The notes beneath the pieces are model-generated. The model was not told the DNA's origin and made no database searches. It saw only the letters and a program-made list of their open reading frames with translations. 42,798 nucleotides of DNA from an uncultured Lachnospiraceae bacterium (lineage in GTDB: Bacteria > Bacillota > Clostridia > Lachnospirales > Lachnospiraceae): contig CAMWUL010000023.1 in assembly GCA_947177445.1 (NCBI GenBank), positions 1 to 42,798 of the forward strand, read 5' to 3'. The translations under genes were made by a program, and so were the position numbers. The first letter of the stretch is position 1. Every line of letters begins with the position of its first letter. Positions 23,705 through 32,734 of the stretch are shown here, piece after piece.

Positions 23705-25174
23705 ATGTTTACAGTTGAGCTGAACAGGGAAAATCTGGAATATGATGTGCATTCGCTGGTACAGGCCTTTTATCCGGAGGAGCAGGTCAGGGTATTGATT
23801 CCCGAAAGCAGGTCAGATAAGAGGGAAGAGCTGCAAAACAGTGTGCGCATCCGGGTGGAGGCTTGGGAAGGGGGCGCAGTGCTTTCTGTTGATGAAGAAA
23901 AATTTTTCTGGTACTGGCCCCGGGAGGATTCGGAAGGAGCCTTGTGGGAGGAGGGTGATCCCAAGGTTTCTTTTAAGCGTTTTTTGTACCGAACACTCAG
24001 CCAGGTTACGGGAAAGAGTCTTCCCTGGGGAAATCTTACAGGGATCCGTCCCGTGAAAATCGCCTACGGTCTGCTGGAGCAGGGACGGGGAGAGGACGAT
24101 ATTCTGGAATATTACCGTCAGAGGCATTATGTGAGTGCGGAGAAGGCGGCGCTTTCCGTTGATATTGCCCGGAGGGAGCGCAGCCTTTTGGCAGGCATCC
24201 ATTATGAAAGGGGCTATAGCCTGTATATCGGGATTCCCTTCTGTCCCACCACATGCCTGTATTGTTCCTTTACTTCATTTCCTATTGCCGGGTACCGGAA
24301 GCTGACGGATTCCTATGTGGACTGCCTGATCCGGGAAATGGAGTTTGTATCCGGACAGTGTGCAGGAAGGGTCTTGGACAGCGTATATGTGGGCGGAGGG
24401 ACGCCTACGACTCTGGAGCCGGAGCAGCTGGACAGGCTGCTTGGCCGGCTGAGGGGGCTGTTTGATTTTGGCTCGGTCCGGGAATTCACCGTGGAGGCGG
24501 GCCGTGCCGACAGCATCACCGCAGAAAAGCTTCAGGTGCTTCGCCGACACGGGGTTACCAGGATATCTGTAAATCCCCAGACCATGAAGCAGGAGACGCT
24601 GGACATCATCGGCAGAAAGGCTTCTGTGGAGCAGGTGGAGGAGGCTTTTTCGCTGGCCAGACAGGCGGGCTTTGACAATATCAATATGGATCTGATCCTG
24701 GGACTTCCGGGAGAGACAAAGGAGGATGTGCAGCGCACGGTGGACAGGGTGGTGGAGCTGGCGCCCGACAGCCTGACCGTCCATTCTCTGGCCATAAAAC
24801 GGGCTTCCCGCTTAAGTCAGTGGATCCTTGAAAACGGAGTGTCCATGCTGCGCAATACGGATGAAACCATGGCCGCTGCCGCAGAGGGCGCCAAAAGGCT
24901 TGGGATGGCGCCTTATTATCTTTATCGCCAGAAAAATATGTCCGGTAATTTTGAAAATGTGGGATATGCCAGGGAGGGAAAAGCAGGTCTGTACAATATC
25001 CTGATTATGGAGGAGAAACAGACCATTGCGGCCTGCGGAGCCGGCTCGATCAGCAAGCGGGTATATCCCGACGGGCGGATCGAGCGCAGCGAGAACGTAA
25101 AGGATGTGGCTCTCTACATCGAAAAGATTGACGAGATGATTGAAAGAAAAAGGCTGCTGCTGGAAGACTTCTGA
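23705..25174 (+). CDS. hemZ: HemZ-type radical SAM protein (coproporphyrinogen dehydrogenase family)
   Basis: A 489-residue cytoplasmic radical SAM enzyme. The [4Fe-4S] motif is C180-x3-C184-x2-C187 in CPTTCLYCSFTSFP. GGGTPTTLE and VEAGRADSIT follow as SAM-binding strands. The ~170-residue N-terminal extension with FKRFLYRTLSQVTGKSLPWG and GIRPVKIA marks the HemZ branch rather than HemN or HemW. The original assignment was oxygen-independent coproporphyrinogen oxidation, but the substrate in Clostridia lacking haem synthesis is doubtful. The start has AGGAG 7-8 nt upstream. rel, the hydrolase and hemZ are commonly linked in Clostridia; here the MoxR trio sits between them. Confidence 0.9.
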   Translation: MFTVELNRENLEYDVHSLVQAFYPEEQVRVLIPESRSDKREELQNSVRIRVEAWEGGAVLSVDEEKFFWYWPREDSEGALWEEGDPKVSFKRFLYRTLSQVTGKSLPWGNLTGIRPVKIAYGLLEQGRGEDDILEYYRQRHYVSAEKAALSVDIARRERSLLAGIHYERGYSLYIGIPFCPTTCLYCSFTSFPIAGYRKLTDSYVDCLIREMEFVSGQCAGRVLDSVYVGGGTPTTLEPEQLDRLLGRLRGLFDFGSVREFTVEAGRADSITAEKLQVLRRHGVTRISVNPQTMKQETLDIIGRKASVEQVEEAFSLARQAGFDNINMDLILGLPGETKEDVQRTVDRVVELAPDSLTVHSLAIKRASRLSQWILENGVSMLRNTDETMAAAAEGAKRLGMAPYYLYRQKNMSGNFENVGYAREGKAGLYNILIMEEKQTIAACGAGSISKRVYPDGRIERSENVKDVALYIEKIDEMIERKRLLLEDF

Positions 25175-25210
25175 TCGGTGGGCGGAAATCATGGCGGCTC
25201 CAAAGCAGGA

Positions 25211-26362
25211 TTACGCATCGTCTTCCGGTGATTCCTGACAGGAGGAGCGAACGGCTATGCCGTTTACCTCCACATTGCCATCCAGCTGGATGACCAGACA
25301 TTCCCTGCCGTTTATGTTTCTGGTCTCGATCAGGTCCGTGCGGTCAGGGCTTACTTTGATAACCACATCCGGGGTCTTGACTTCAAAGGTTCGGGTGTTC
25401 ATTACATTGCTGGCCAACAGAGAGGCGGTTTCGCCGGCGGTATCATCGTAATGACGGTCGAAATGCTCCAGCTTTTCATTTGACACACCGCTGTCCGCCA
25501 GGATGGCCTTGACCTCCTTTTTGTCCAGTACCAGAGGTTCCGGCTCTTCCTTGTGCTCCTGAGCCATTTCTGTAAGCTTGTCATGAATATTTTTTACCAC
25601 TTCCATGTGGCAGTCTTCCCCCAGAGTCTCCTCGATCAGGGTGTGGAAGGTTTCCATCTGATTTCCTGCAGAGAGAGGAAGAGGACAGCCCAGCAGCTGG
25701 TCTACAAAGCCTTCTTTCAAATCTTCGGCATCCTTTGAGTAGAAGAGGGTGCTGTGGAGATCGGTTCCTCTGTCATGAAAGGCGGGGAACAGAAAGCCGG
25801 TTTCCGGAAGGGAGACCACCCAGTCCCGGACCCGGTTTTGAAAGGTGTTTTCCACGGCATTGTAGCTCAGCCCCGGTTTGGACAATTCCACGGGGCAGAT
25901 GCAGGCCAGTATGTATTCGTATATTTCATCGGAGGCGTCCTCCATCTCAATTCCGTCGGTGGTCCTGCCGGGGACATCGTAGACGTCGTGTACTGCCAGA
26001 ATCAGAAAATTCCCCACATATTCATAATTGGCAATGATCCGGTCATAGAATTCTTCCAACAAAGCGTCGTCCTTCAGTTTACTGTCCCGCAGGCGGAGCA
26101 AAAATTCCTGAGTGCCGCCTTCTTCCTCGCTGGCAAGAGGAAAATCCAGAGTAAGCAGGTTTTTGCCCGGAGTTCCGGACAGAGTTTTCCGAAGAATCTC
26201 GAAGTATTTGAACATTTCTTCCTCGGGCAGAGCCAGAAAAGCCTGCTTCAGTTCGGTTTTTTTATTTTTTTCTCCATCCACATAGCAGCCGCAGATGCGG
26301 GTGATGGAGCATTTTTTGGGAGTCAGAAGCTTTTTGATTTCCGATATGTCCTGTTTGGTCAT
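25211..26362 (-). CDS. DUF4317 family protein
   Basis: A 383-residue soluble protein starting MTKQDISEIKKLLTPKKCSI with the ITRICGCYV continuation. This N-terminus and the following KNKKTELKQAFLALPEEEM are hallmarks of DUF4317, a family nearly restricted to Clostridia and with no known function. No membrane segments or catalytic motif are visible. It is convergent with hemZ, has a strong promoter of its own and is apparently monocistronic. Confidence 0.85.
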   Translation of the reverse strand: MTKQDISEIKKLLTPKKCSITRICGCYVDGEKNKKTELKQAFLALPEEEMFKYFEILRKTLSGTPGKNLLTLDFPLASEEEGGTQEFLLRLRDSKLKDDALLEEFYDRIIANYEYVGNFLILAVHDVYDVPGRTTDGIEMEDASDEIYEYILACICPVELSKPGLSYNAVENTFQNRVRDWVVSLPETGFLFPAFHDRGTDLHSTLFYSKDAEDLKEGFVDQLLGCPLPLSAGNQMETFHTLIEETLGEDCHMEVVKNIHDKLTEMAQEHKEEPEPLVLDKKEVKAILADSGVSNEKLEHFDRHYDDTAGETASLLASNVMNTRTFEVKTPDVVIKVSPDRTDLIETRNINGRECLVIQLDGNVEVNGIAVRSSCQESPEDDA

Positions 26363-26452
26363 GGTGTACCTCTTTGTTCCGTTTTGTTTTGTCCCGTGCC
26401 CGGCCTGGAATGCTTATGAGGGGGGTCCCACGCCGGCAGGGAAATTGTTTTC

Positions 26453-26482
26453 ATTATAATTCATGGCTTTCAAGAATGTCAA
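26453..26482 (-). promoter_or_regulatory. Strong sigma-A promoter of the DUF4317 gene
   Basis: On the minus strand, a perfect TTGACA (26477-26482), an 18-nt spacer and a perfect TATAAT (26453-26458). It leaves an untranslated leader of about 80 nt before the start at 26362. Confidence 0.75.
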
Positions 26483-26655
26483 GCCGTGTTGAACGCCTCT
26501 TGTAGGAAGCGGACTCCTGTGTTACTATGTAGGGAAGGAAGACGGAGCAGGATGGGACGAGCGGAAGAACCAAAGGAGGCGCCGGAAGGGAAAGGAAACA
26601 ACAAAAGGTCGTCGGAAAAGAAAAGGACATAGGAACGTCGGGAGAGGGACGAACA

Positions 26656-27726
26656 ATGATTGGAAAGAAGGATGATGGCTTCGGAAACGGAGCAAGATAT
26701 ATCTGCTGTGCGGCGGGCGTGGTGCTGGTGTGTCTGCTGACCGGCTGCGGAAGGAAGGAAGAAAATCTGGAAGCAGCCATGCAGAAGATACAGGAGCTGG
26801 ATTATCAGGGAGCGTTGGAGGATCTGACCAAGGCGCAGGAGGCAGGGGAGAATGTGCGGCTGGTCAACAGGTCCAGAGGGATTGCCCATATGGGGCTGAC
26901 AGAGTATGAGGAGGCCATAGCCGATTTTCAGGCCGCTTTGGCCGGAAGCAACGGTCTGGTGGAGAATGTGGACTTTGATCTGAATTATTATCTGGCGGCG
27001 GCATATACCAAAAATGAGCAGTATAGTCAGGCGGAGGATACATATAATGCGATCCTGGATCTGAGGCCGGGGGAGGCGGATGCCTATTTTCTACGGGGAA
27101 ATGTCCGTATGAGCCTGGAAAATTTTGAAGGGGCAAGGGCGGATTTTGATAAGGTCCTGGCCATGGAGCCAAAGAATTATGACAGACTGATCCAGATTTA
27201 TGAGGTGCTGGAGCATTTTGGATACAGGGAGGTGGGACAGGGATATCTGCAGAACGCGCTGGCCTCGGGCGGAGGGCAGATGGATGCATATGTTTCCGGG
27301 AGAATATACTATTACCTGGGTGAATATCAAAAGGCGTATCTGGCGCTGGAGGAAGCGAAAGAAAAGGGCGGAGAGAAAAGCTACCTGTACCTGGGAAGGG
27401 CCTATGAGGCTACCGGAGATTATAATTATGCTTCCAGCGTGTATAACAGCTATCTGAGCAAATATGATGGATCCGCGGAAATCTATAATCAGCTGGGCTT
27501 GTGCGAGCTGGCGAAGGGGGAGTACCAGAAGGCCCTGGAGGCCTTTCAGGCGGGAATGCAGCTGGAAAACAGCGGCATGATGCAGACGCTTTCCTTTAAT
27601 GAGATCGTTACATATGAATATTTAGGGGACTTTGAGAGAGCAAAAGCGCTGATGGACTATTATGTGAAGAATTATCCAGATGACGGGCAGGCCAGGAGAG
27701 AATATGATTTTTTAGTCACCAGATGA
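26656..27726 (+). CDS. Tetratricopeptide-repeat lipoprotein
   Basis: A 356-residue exported lipoprotein with lipobox LLTGC (Cys at about residue 32). The mature part consists of TPR-like helical pairs from about residue 38 to the end, for example YSQAEDTYNAILDLRPGEAD, FEGARADFDKVLAMEPKNYD and YQKALEAFQAGMQL. Such proteins are scaffolds for extracytoplasmic complexes; the partner is unknown. The ATG at 26656 is preceded by GGGA about 10 nt upstream. A perfect inverted repeat follows the stop codon. Confidence 0.87.
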   Translation: MIGKKDDGFGNGARYICCAAGVVLVCLLTGCGRKEENLEAAMQKIQELDYQGALEDLTKAQEAGENVRLVNRSRGIAHMGLTEYEEAIADFQAALAGSNGLVENVDFDLNYYLAAAYTKNEQYSQAEDTYNAILDLRPGEADAYFLRGNVRMSLENFEGARADFDKVLAMEPKNYDRLIQIYEVLEHFGYREVGQGYLQNALASGGGQMDAYVSGRIYYYLGEYQKAYLALEEAKEKGGEKSYLYLGRAYEATGDYNYASSVYNSYLSKYDGSAEIYNQLGLCELAKGEYQKALEAFQAGMQLENSGMMQTLSFNEIVTYEYLGDFERAKALMDYYVKNYPDDGQARREYDFLVTR

Positions 27727-27728
27727 GG

Positions 27729-27786
27729 AACTGTTAGAAAACAGTCTTTCTTATGCACTGCAGATTAAGAGTGTTTTCTAACAGTT
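27729..27786. terminator. Perfect 15-bp inverted repeat, probable bidirectional terminator
   Basis: AACTGTTAGAAAACA (27729-27743) and TGTTTTCTAACAGTT (27772-27786) pair perfectly around a 28-nt loop, between two convergent genes and 3 bp after the TPR stop codon. The stem is AT-rich and lacks a long T run, so termination is inferred from position. Confidence 0.5.
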
Positions 27787-27804
27787 TGGCAGGTGTGAGC
27801 GGTC

Positions 27805-28203
27805 TTATGTATTGTTTGGGCTGCCTGTGCGATTTTTGTCCGCGGGCTTTATGGATTGTCTGGGGCGCTTGGACTTCAGGAAAGCAGCATATTCCATGAT
27901 GGATCCTACTGCTGATGTGTCGCAGGATAATATGGTGTTTACGATATCCAAAACGGTATATTCCTTTGTCACGCGGCGGTTCAGGGTCCTTAAGCTGGAA
28001 CGGAAATCGGTGCGGTTCAGCAGGTAATCCGTGGTAACATCATAGTAATCTGCCAGGCGGGAAAGAGTGACCAGATCAGGAGAATGGATGTTGTTTTCAT
28101 AGTTGGAGATCGTACCTACGGACAGGTTCAGGTGAGCGGCGAGTTCTTTTTGGCCGATGCCTTTTTCTCTGCGCAGCGCGGCAAGGATTTCTCCCGTGTT
28201 CAC
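27805..28203 (-). CDS. XRE-family helix-turn-helix regulator
   Basis: A 132-residue DNA-binding protein. The Cro/CI helix-turn-helix spans about residues 6-60 (GQKELAAHLNLSVGTISNYE as the core). The rest is a short helical segment of unknown role and a basic tail. I chose GTG 28203, where GGGGAGG lies 8 nt upstream; the ATG at 28266 has no site, and its extension looks non-domain. It is divergent from pyrF and may regulate itself or its neighbours. Confidence 0.82.
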   Translation of the reverse strand: MNTGEILAALRREKGIGQKELAAHLNLSVGTISNYENNIHSPDLVTLSRLADYYDVTTDYLLNRTDFRSSLRTLNRRVTKEYTVLDIVNTILSCDTSAVGSIMEYAAFLKSKRPRQSIKPADKNRTGSPNNT

Positions 28204-28372
28204 TCTTTTCGCCTCCCCTAACTGACAATTTTGAGCAATCATAAAGTAGATTGTATCTGATTTCATGTTTATTAAAATAGCTTTTTAGATAACTCTTAAA
28301 AATATATTGGCAAAATATGTAGAATTTGGTAAAAATAAAACGATTCCTCTGTATTCGTTTTTCTGTTGGCGG

Positions 28373-28402
28373 TTGACGTCTTACCGGAGTCTGAGGTAGA
28401 AT
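28373..28402 (+). promoter_or_regulatory. Sigma-A promoter of pyrF
   Basis: TTGACG (28373-28378), an 18-nt spacer and TAGAAT (28397-28402), 64 bp before the pyrF start. No PyrR-type attenuator is visible in this short leader. Confidence 0.55.
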
Positions 28403-28466
28403 AATAGCGGCTTACAGAGGTACAGAGTAGAAAAAGGAAGCCTTGGGCTTCGGAATGGAGAAGAGA

Positions 28467-29423
28467 ATGATCAACAAACTGATTGCCGGGATACGAAGGA
28501 CAAACGCACCTATTGTGGTGGGGCTGGATCCAATGCTGAAATATGTGCCGGAACACATCAAACAGAAAGCCTTTGCCGATCTGGGTGAGACTCTGGAAGG
28601 CGCAGGAGAGGCCGTCTGGCAGTACAATAAGGGGATCGTGGACGCCGTATGCGATCTGGTGCCCGCGGTGAAGCCCCAGATCGCCATGTATGAGCAGTTC
28701 GGCATTCCTGGCCTTGCCGCTTTTAAAAAAACCGTGGATTATTGCAGGGAAAAGGGGCTGGCAGTGATTGGAGATATTAAGAGAGGAGACATTGGATCAA
28801 CCTCTGAGGCATATGCGGCCGGCCATCTGGGAAGGGTACAGGTGGGGAACAGCATTTGCAGCGGCTTTGGAGAGGACTTTGCCACAGTGAACCCGTATCT
28901 TGGATCCGATGGCGTTAAGCCTTTTCTGCAGGTTTGCCGTCAGGAAGGGAAGGGTATTTTTGTGTTGGTGAAAACCTCCAATCCCAGCAGCGGAGAACTT
29001 CAGGACAGATTGGTGAAGACCTGTGCCGAAGGGGAGGAAGTCCTCCGGCCCATCTACGAGCTGGTGGGAGAGCAGGTGGCTGCCTGGGGGGCAGAGTGCA
29101 TGCCCGAAGAAGGAGAATACAGCTATGTAGGTGCTGTGGTGGGAGCCACATATCCGGAGCAGGGGCGGATCTTAAGAAGAATTATGCCCAGGGCCTTTAT
29201 TCTGGTGCCCGGCTACGGCGCCCAGGGAGGCCGGGGAGCTGACCTGGTTCATTTCTTTAACGAGGACGGACTGGGTGCGGTCATCAACTCGTCCCGGGGT
29301 ATTATTGCCGCTTATCAGCAGGAAAAGTACGCACATTTCGGAGGGGAAGGGTATGCCGACGCAGCCAGGGCTGCAGTGCTGGACATGAAAGAGGACATTG
29401 CGTCGGCCCTGGAAAACAGGTAA
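28467..29423 (+). CDS. pyrF: Orotidine 5'-phosphate decarboxylase
   Basis: A 318-residue cytoplasmic enzyme for the last step of UMP synthesis. It belongs to the longer type 2 (PyrF/UMPS-like) OMPDC group. The catalytic D103-I-K105-R-G-D108 stretch (VIGDIKRGDIGSTS) is intact, with the substrate-binding start VVGLDPML and KPQIAMYEQFG, and the phosphate-binding end PGYGAQGG and NSSRGI. ATG 28467 has GGAG 6 nt upstream; ATG 28455 is less likely. Other pyr genes are absent from the window, although pyrF usually clusters with them. Confidence 0.93.
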   Translation: MINKLIAGIRRTNAPIVVGLDPMLKYVPEHIKQKAFADLGETLEGAGEAVWQYNKGIVDAVCDLVPAVKPQIAMYEQFGIPGLAAFKKTVDYCREKGLAVIGDIKRGDIGSTSEAYAAGHLGRVQVGNSICSGFGEDFATVNPYLGSDGVKPFLQVCRQEGKGIFVLVKTSNPSSGELQDRLVKTCAEGEEVLRPIYELVGEQVAAWGAECMPEEGEYSYVGAVVGATYPEQGRILRRIMPRAFILVPGYGAQGGRGADLVHFFNEDGLGAVINSSRGIIAAYQQEKYAHFGGEGYADAARAAVLDMKEDIASALENR

Positions 29424-29481
29424 TATTAAAGAAGGATTTTTAAAGATTTTCAGCATATCAAGCAAAATGGAGGGAAAATGT

Positions 29482-30084
29482 ATGGAAATTGTCTGTCTGG
29501 ATCTGGAAGGGGTGCTGGTGCCGGAAATCTGGGTGGCTTTCGCTCAGGTAAGCGGGATCCCGGAGCTGAAGAGGACTACCCGGGAGGAACCGGATTATGC
29601 GAAGCTTATGAAGTGGCGGCTGGATATTTTGAAGGAACATAATCTGGGACTTGGGGAGATCCAGAAAACCATCGCCTCTATTGATCCTTTTCCCGGAGCC
29701 AGGGAATTTTTAGACGAGCTGCGAAGTTTTACTCAGGTAATCATTATCAGTGACACTTTTACGGAATTTGCGACTCCGTTGATGAAAAAGCTGGGATGGC
29801 CGACGATATTCTGCAATTCCCTGGAGGTGGCCGAAAACGGTGAAATTACAGGATTCCGCATGCGGGTGGGGGATTCCAAGCTGACGACGGTGAAGGCCCT
29901 TCATTCCATCGGCTATGAGACCATTGCCAGCGGCGACAGCTACAATGATCTGGGCATGATCAGAGCCAGCAAGGCGGGCTTTCTGTTTAGAAGCACGGAT
30001 CAGATCAGGACGGATAACCCGGATCTGCCGTCCTTTGACAGCTATGGGGAATTGATGGATGCAATAAAAAAAGTCATAGGCTAG
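29482..30084 (+). CDS. thrH: ThrH-type phosphoserine phosphatase / homoserine phosphotransferase
   Basis: A 200-residue HAD-superfamily protein. Motif I is CLDLEGVLVPEIW (D7, with Glu9 replacing the second Asp), the hallmark of ThrH as known from Pseudomonas. Motif II lies in VIIISDTFTEF, the Lys in GDSKLTTVKAL and motif III in ASGDSYNDLGM. ThrH dephosphorylates phosphoserine and can pass the phosphate to homoserine, linking serine and threonine synthesis. The ATG at 29482 has GGAGG 8 nt upstream. It follows pyrF by 58 bp and may share its promoter. Confidence 0.9.
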   Translation: MEIVCLDLEGVLVPEIWVAFAQVSGIPELKRTTREEPDYAKLMKWRLDILKEHNLGLGEIQKTIASIDPFPGAREFLDELRSFTQVIIISDTFTEFATPLMKKLGWPTIFCNSLEVAENGEITGFRMRVGDSKLTTVKALHSIGYETIASGDSYNDLGMIRASKAGFLFRSTDQIRTDNPDLPSFDSYGELMDAIKKVIG

Positions 30085-30195
30085 ACGGACAGAGGACAGT
30101 GGTAAAGTTTACCTGACATTGTGTCGAAATACAACAAAAGAATCATATTTCACACGCTTAAAGTGGGGAAAGGCTTATAAAAGGAGAAAATAAGG

Positions 30196-30462
30196 ATGAA
30201 AAAAATAAAGAATATAGTAGCAGGTGCATTATTGATGGCAACATTATTATCCATGTCTGCAATTGGTGCTTATGCAGCCGAGAAAGAATGTGACCATAAC
30301 TGGCATCTTTACAGTCTCGAAAAGGTATATGAGTATTCTGGTGTCTGTAACCGACATGAGAATTGTACTGCTCACATAGAAGGGTATTTTGTCAGATATA
30401 AATGTGGCAAATGTGGAGCTGATGATGCGAAAACCTATACCGAAGAACGGCATTTAAAGTAG
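30196..30462 (+). CDS. Small secreted Cys/His-rich protein, function unknown
   Basis: An 88-residue protein with a clear signal peptide (residues 1-27, ending SAIGAYA-A). The ~61-residue mature part carries C-x-H (CDHNWH), C-x2-H-x2-C (VCNRHENC) and C-x2-C (CGKC), a set that could bind a metal or form disulfides. Ribosome binding site AAAGGAG precedes the ATG by about 9 nt. The base composition is clearly more AT-rich than its neighbours, suggesting a later arrival. I recognise no characterised relative. Confidence 0.75.
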   Translation: MKKIKNIVAGALLMATLLSMSAIGAYAAEKECDHNWHLYSLEKVYEYSGVCNRHENCTAHIEGYFVRYKCGKCGADDAKTYTEERHLK

Positions 30463-30504
30463 ATTTGTATCGTTTCCCAATAATTGGATAGTCGGGGGAC
30501 TTAT

Positions 30505-32670
30505 ATGAAGAATTATAAGATACGAATTACTGCATTTTTTGCATGTCTTTTGCTGGGAACGTCAGCCTGCGGTGCTCGGGAACAGACGGATGATGCTTCC
30601 CGGGCCTCTGTCAAAGCATATGGGATTGAAAGGGAACTGACTCTTAGCCTGAGCGAGCAGGCTTTGTCAGGCTGCTTTGTGACAGATCAAAATATCTACT
30701 ATGAAGATAAGGAAAAGGGTGTGAGCTGTCTTATAATGCAGGAGCTGGCTGCGCAGACAAAGCCTGTGCAGCTTTTCACTCTGAAGGCAAATGAGGTGAT
30801 GCATGCCTTTACGGTGACGGAGGCGGGCGAGATCATTATGGCGGTTAAGTGCTTTGGAATAACAGACGATAATGATATTGACTGGGATTCCGGAGCTGCT
30901 ATGGAACTTCGGAAAACCAATGAAAAGGGTGAGCTTCTTTGGAAACAGGAGATACCGGATGTACAGCAGGATGCCTTTATCACACAGATCTTGTCCGGGA
31001 GCGACGGCAGGATATATGTTTCCGCTCAGAAAGAGCTGTTTTTCTTTGATGAAGCGGGAAAGCCTGACAGACGTCTAACAGTGAAAGGGCAGATGATTCA
31101 GCAGCTGGCAGATGTTGGAGGCGGGAAGCTGGCCGTGCGGCAGAGTACGCAAAACGGCCAGAACATCACAGTGTATCAGGGGGCAGACGGAAAAGAACTG
31201 TTTCAAAAGGACTTCAGAGAAGACAGGATATGGTTTAAGGATAGGGAAGGGCTGTATTATCTGGATAATGATATGCTTGCTGTGTATGACTGGGAGTCAG
31301 GCAGCGGCCAGGCGATGCTCAGCTTTACCGACTGCGGCATGGAAGCATCAATAATGACAATCAGGATATTCAGGGCCCTGGGCAAGGAACGGTATTTAAT
31401 TGGGTTGAAGGAAGACGAAAGTGCTGTGATTCGTTTCGTCTGGCTGAATTCTCAGGCAAATCAGGCCAGGGAGGAGAGCGAAGAGGAGGAAGTGCCGAAA
31501 ACGCAGCTGACATTTGCTGCATTTGCATCACAGGATTTTCAGGGCAGCGTAGCGAGATTTAATCAGTCGCATAAGAACTATGAGGTGATATTGAAGGGCT
31601 TTAAATATCCTGAACAGGAAGCACAGTTTTATGCCTGTCTGGTCTCCAAGGACAGCCCGGATATTTTGGAAATATCGGGAAGGACGGAAAAATATGTCAG
31701 TAATGGATATCTGTTGGACTTAACTCCTTTTATAGAAAAGAGCGACAGGATTAACTGGGATGATTATATTTCAAGAATGCCGGAAGACATTGCGGTGAAC
31801 GGGAGGATTTATGCTCTTCCCAAAAGGGTGAGCCTGACGGTACTTGCCTGCCCCACAAGTCTCCTTAAGGGGAAGGACAGCTGGGACATAGGAGAGTATC
31901 TGGATTTGCTGGAGGAGTATCCCGACGCGCTGTCCTGGGAAGGAGCTTCCGTGGAAAGAATAAAAGAGGAAATTCTCAGATGCGCGTTGTATAATGGGAT
32001 AAATGGATTCGTTGACAGGGAGGCAGGAACGGCGGCCCTGGATGGCGGCGATTTCCGCTCAATTTTGGAGCGTATCGCTGCGCTGGATGTAAAAACCGTG
32101 GACAAGAGCACCAAAACAAGGGTAAGAGAAGGGGATATAGTGCTTTGGGAGCTTTATATGAACTCTGCTGTTGAACTGCAGGAGGCAGAAGGGATAAGCG
32201 GCCGGGAGATGACACTGATCGGTTACCCCGTCAGTGGAAAGGTACAGGGAGAGAGGAGCAGCAATCATATTTCCTATGGTCATGAGGTAGGGATCCACAG
32301 TGACACTGAGAATGCAGAGGCGGCATGGGAGTATGTGGAAACGTATTTTATAGGTGCACAGGAGAAAAACAGCTTCTTTTTTACCCCGGGTAAGGATGCC
32401 TTTGAAGAGAAGCTGCAGGAAGGACTTGGAGAGGAATTTTTAAGTCTGGATGGCGGAAATGTCGTAGTATGTCCGGAGCTTACGGAGGTACAGGTGGAAA
32501 AGGTGAGAAACGCTGTGCTGAGAGCAACTGTTTTTGGAGATGAGGCGTTTGAGATTATTGGCATAATCGCAGAGGAAGCGGCGCCTTACTTCACAGGAGA
32601 TAAGAGCCTTGATAATGTAGTCGAAATAATTCAGAGCTGTGTCCAACTGTATCTGGATGAAAGGGGATGA
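30505..32670 (+). CDS. Lipoprotein with N-terminal propeller-like region and C-terminal solute-binding fold
   Basis: A 721-residue lipoprotein (lipobox GTSAC at about residue 23). Residues ~40-320 show repeated beta-strand blocks ending in short D/G-containing loops (for example SGSDGRIYVSAQKELFFFDE), suggesting a beta-propeller. From about 335 it becomes a family 1 extracellular solute-binding protein (FQGSVARFNQSHKNYEVILK, DSPDILEIS, INGRIYALP-like NGRIYALPKRV). No permease or ATPase lies beside it, so it may be a sensor or a binding protein without its own transporter. ATG 30505 has GGGGGA 7 nt upstream. Confidence 0.75.
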   Translation: MKNYKIRITAFFACLLLGTSACGAREQTDDASRASVKAYGIERELTLSLSEQALSGCFVTDQNIYYEDKEKGVSCLIMQELAAQTKPVQLFTLKANEVMHAFTVTEAGEIIMAVKCFGITDDNDIDWDSGAAMELRKTNEKGELLWKQEIPDVQQDAFITQILSGSDGRIYVSAQKELFFFDEAGKPDRRLTVKGQMIQQLADVGGGKLAVRQSTQNGQNITVYQGADGKELFQKDFREDRIWFKDREGLYYLDNDMLAVYDWESGSGQAMLSFTDCGMEASIMTIRIFRALGKERYLIGLKEDESAVIRFVWLNSQANQAREESEEEEVPKTQLTFAAFASQDFQGSVARFNQSHKNYEVILKGFKYPEQEAQFYACLVSKDSPDILEISGRTEKYVSNGYLLDLTPFIEKSDRINWDDYISRMPEDIAVNGRIYALPKRVSLTVLACPTSLLKGKDSWDIGEYLDLLEEYPDALSWEGASVERIKEEILRCALYNGINGFVDREAGTAALDGGDFRSILERIAALDVKTVDKSTKTRVREGDIVLWELYMNSAVELQEAEGISGREMTLIGYPVSGKVQGERSSNHISYGHEVGIHSDTENAEAAWEYVETYFIGAQEKNSFFFTPGKDAFEEKLQEGLGEEFLSLDGGNVVVCPELTEVQVEKVRNAVLRATVFGDEAFEIIGIIAEEAAPYFTGDKSLDNVVEIIQSCVQLYLDERG

Positions 32671-32734
32671 TTGTTTCCCGTTGAATTAATTGGTAACAAT
32701 TTCAAATACCAAGAGTGCTATGGAGGGCAGAAAT

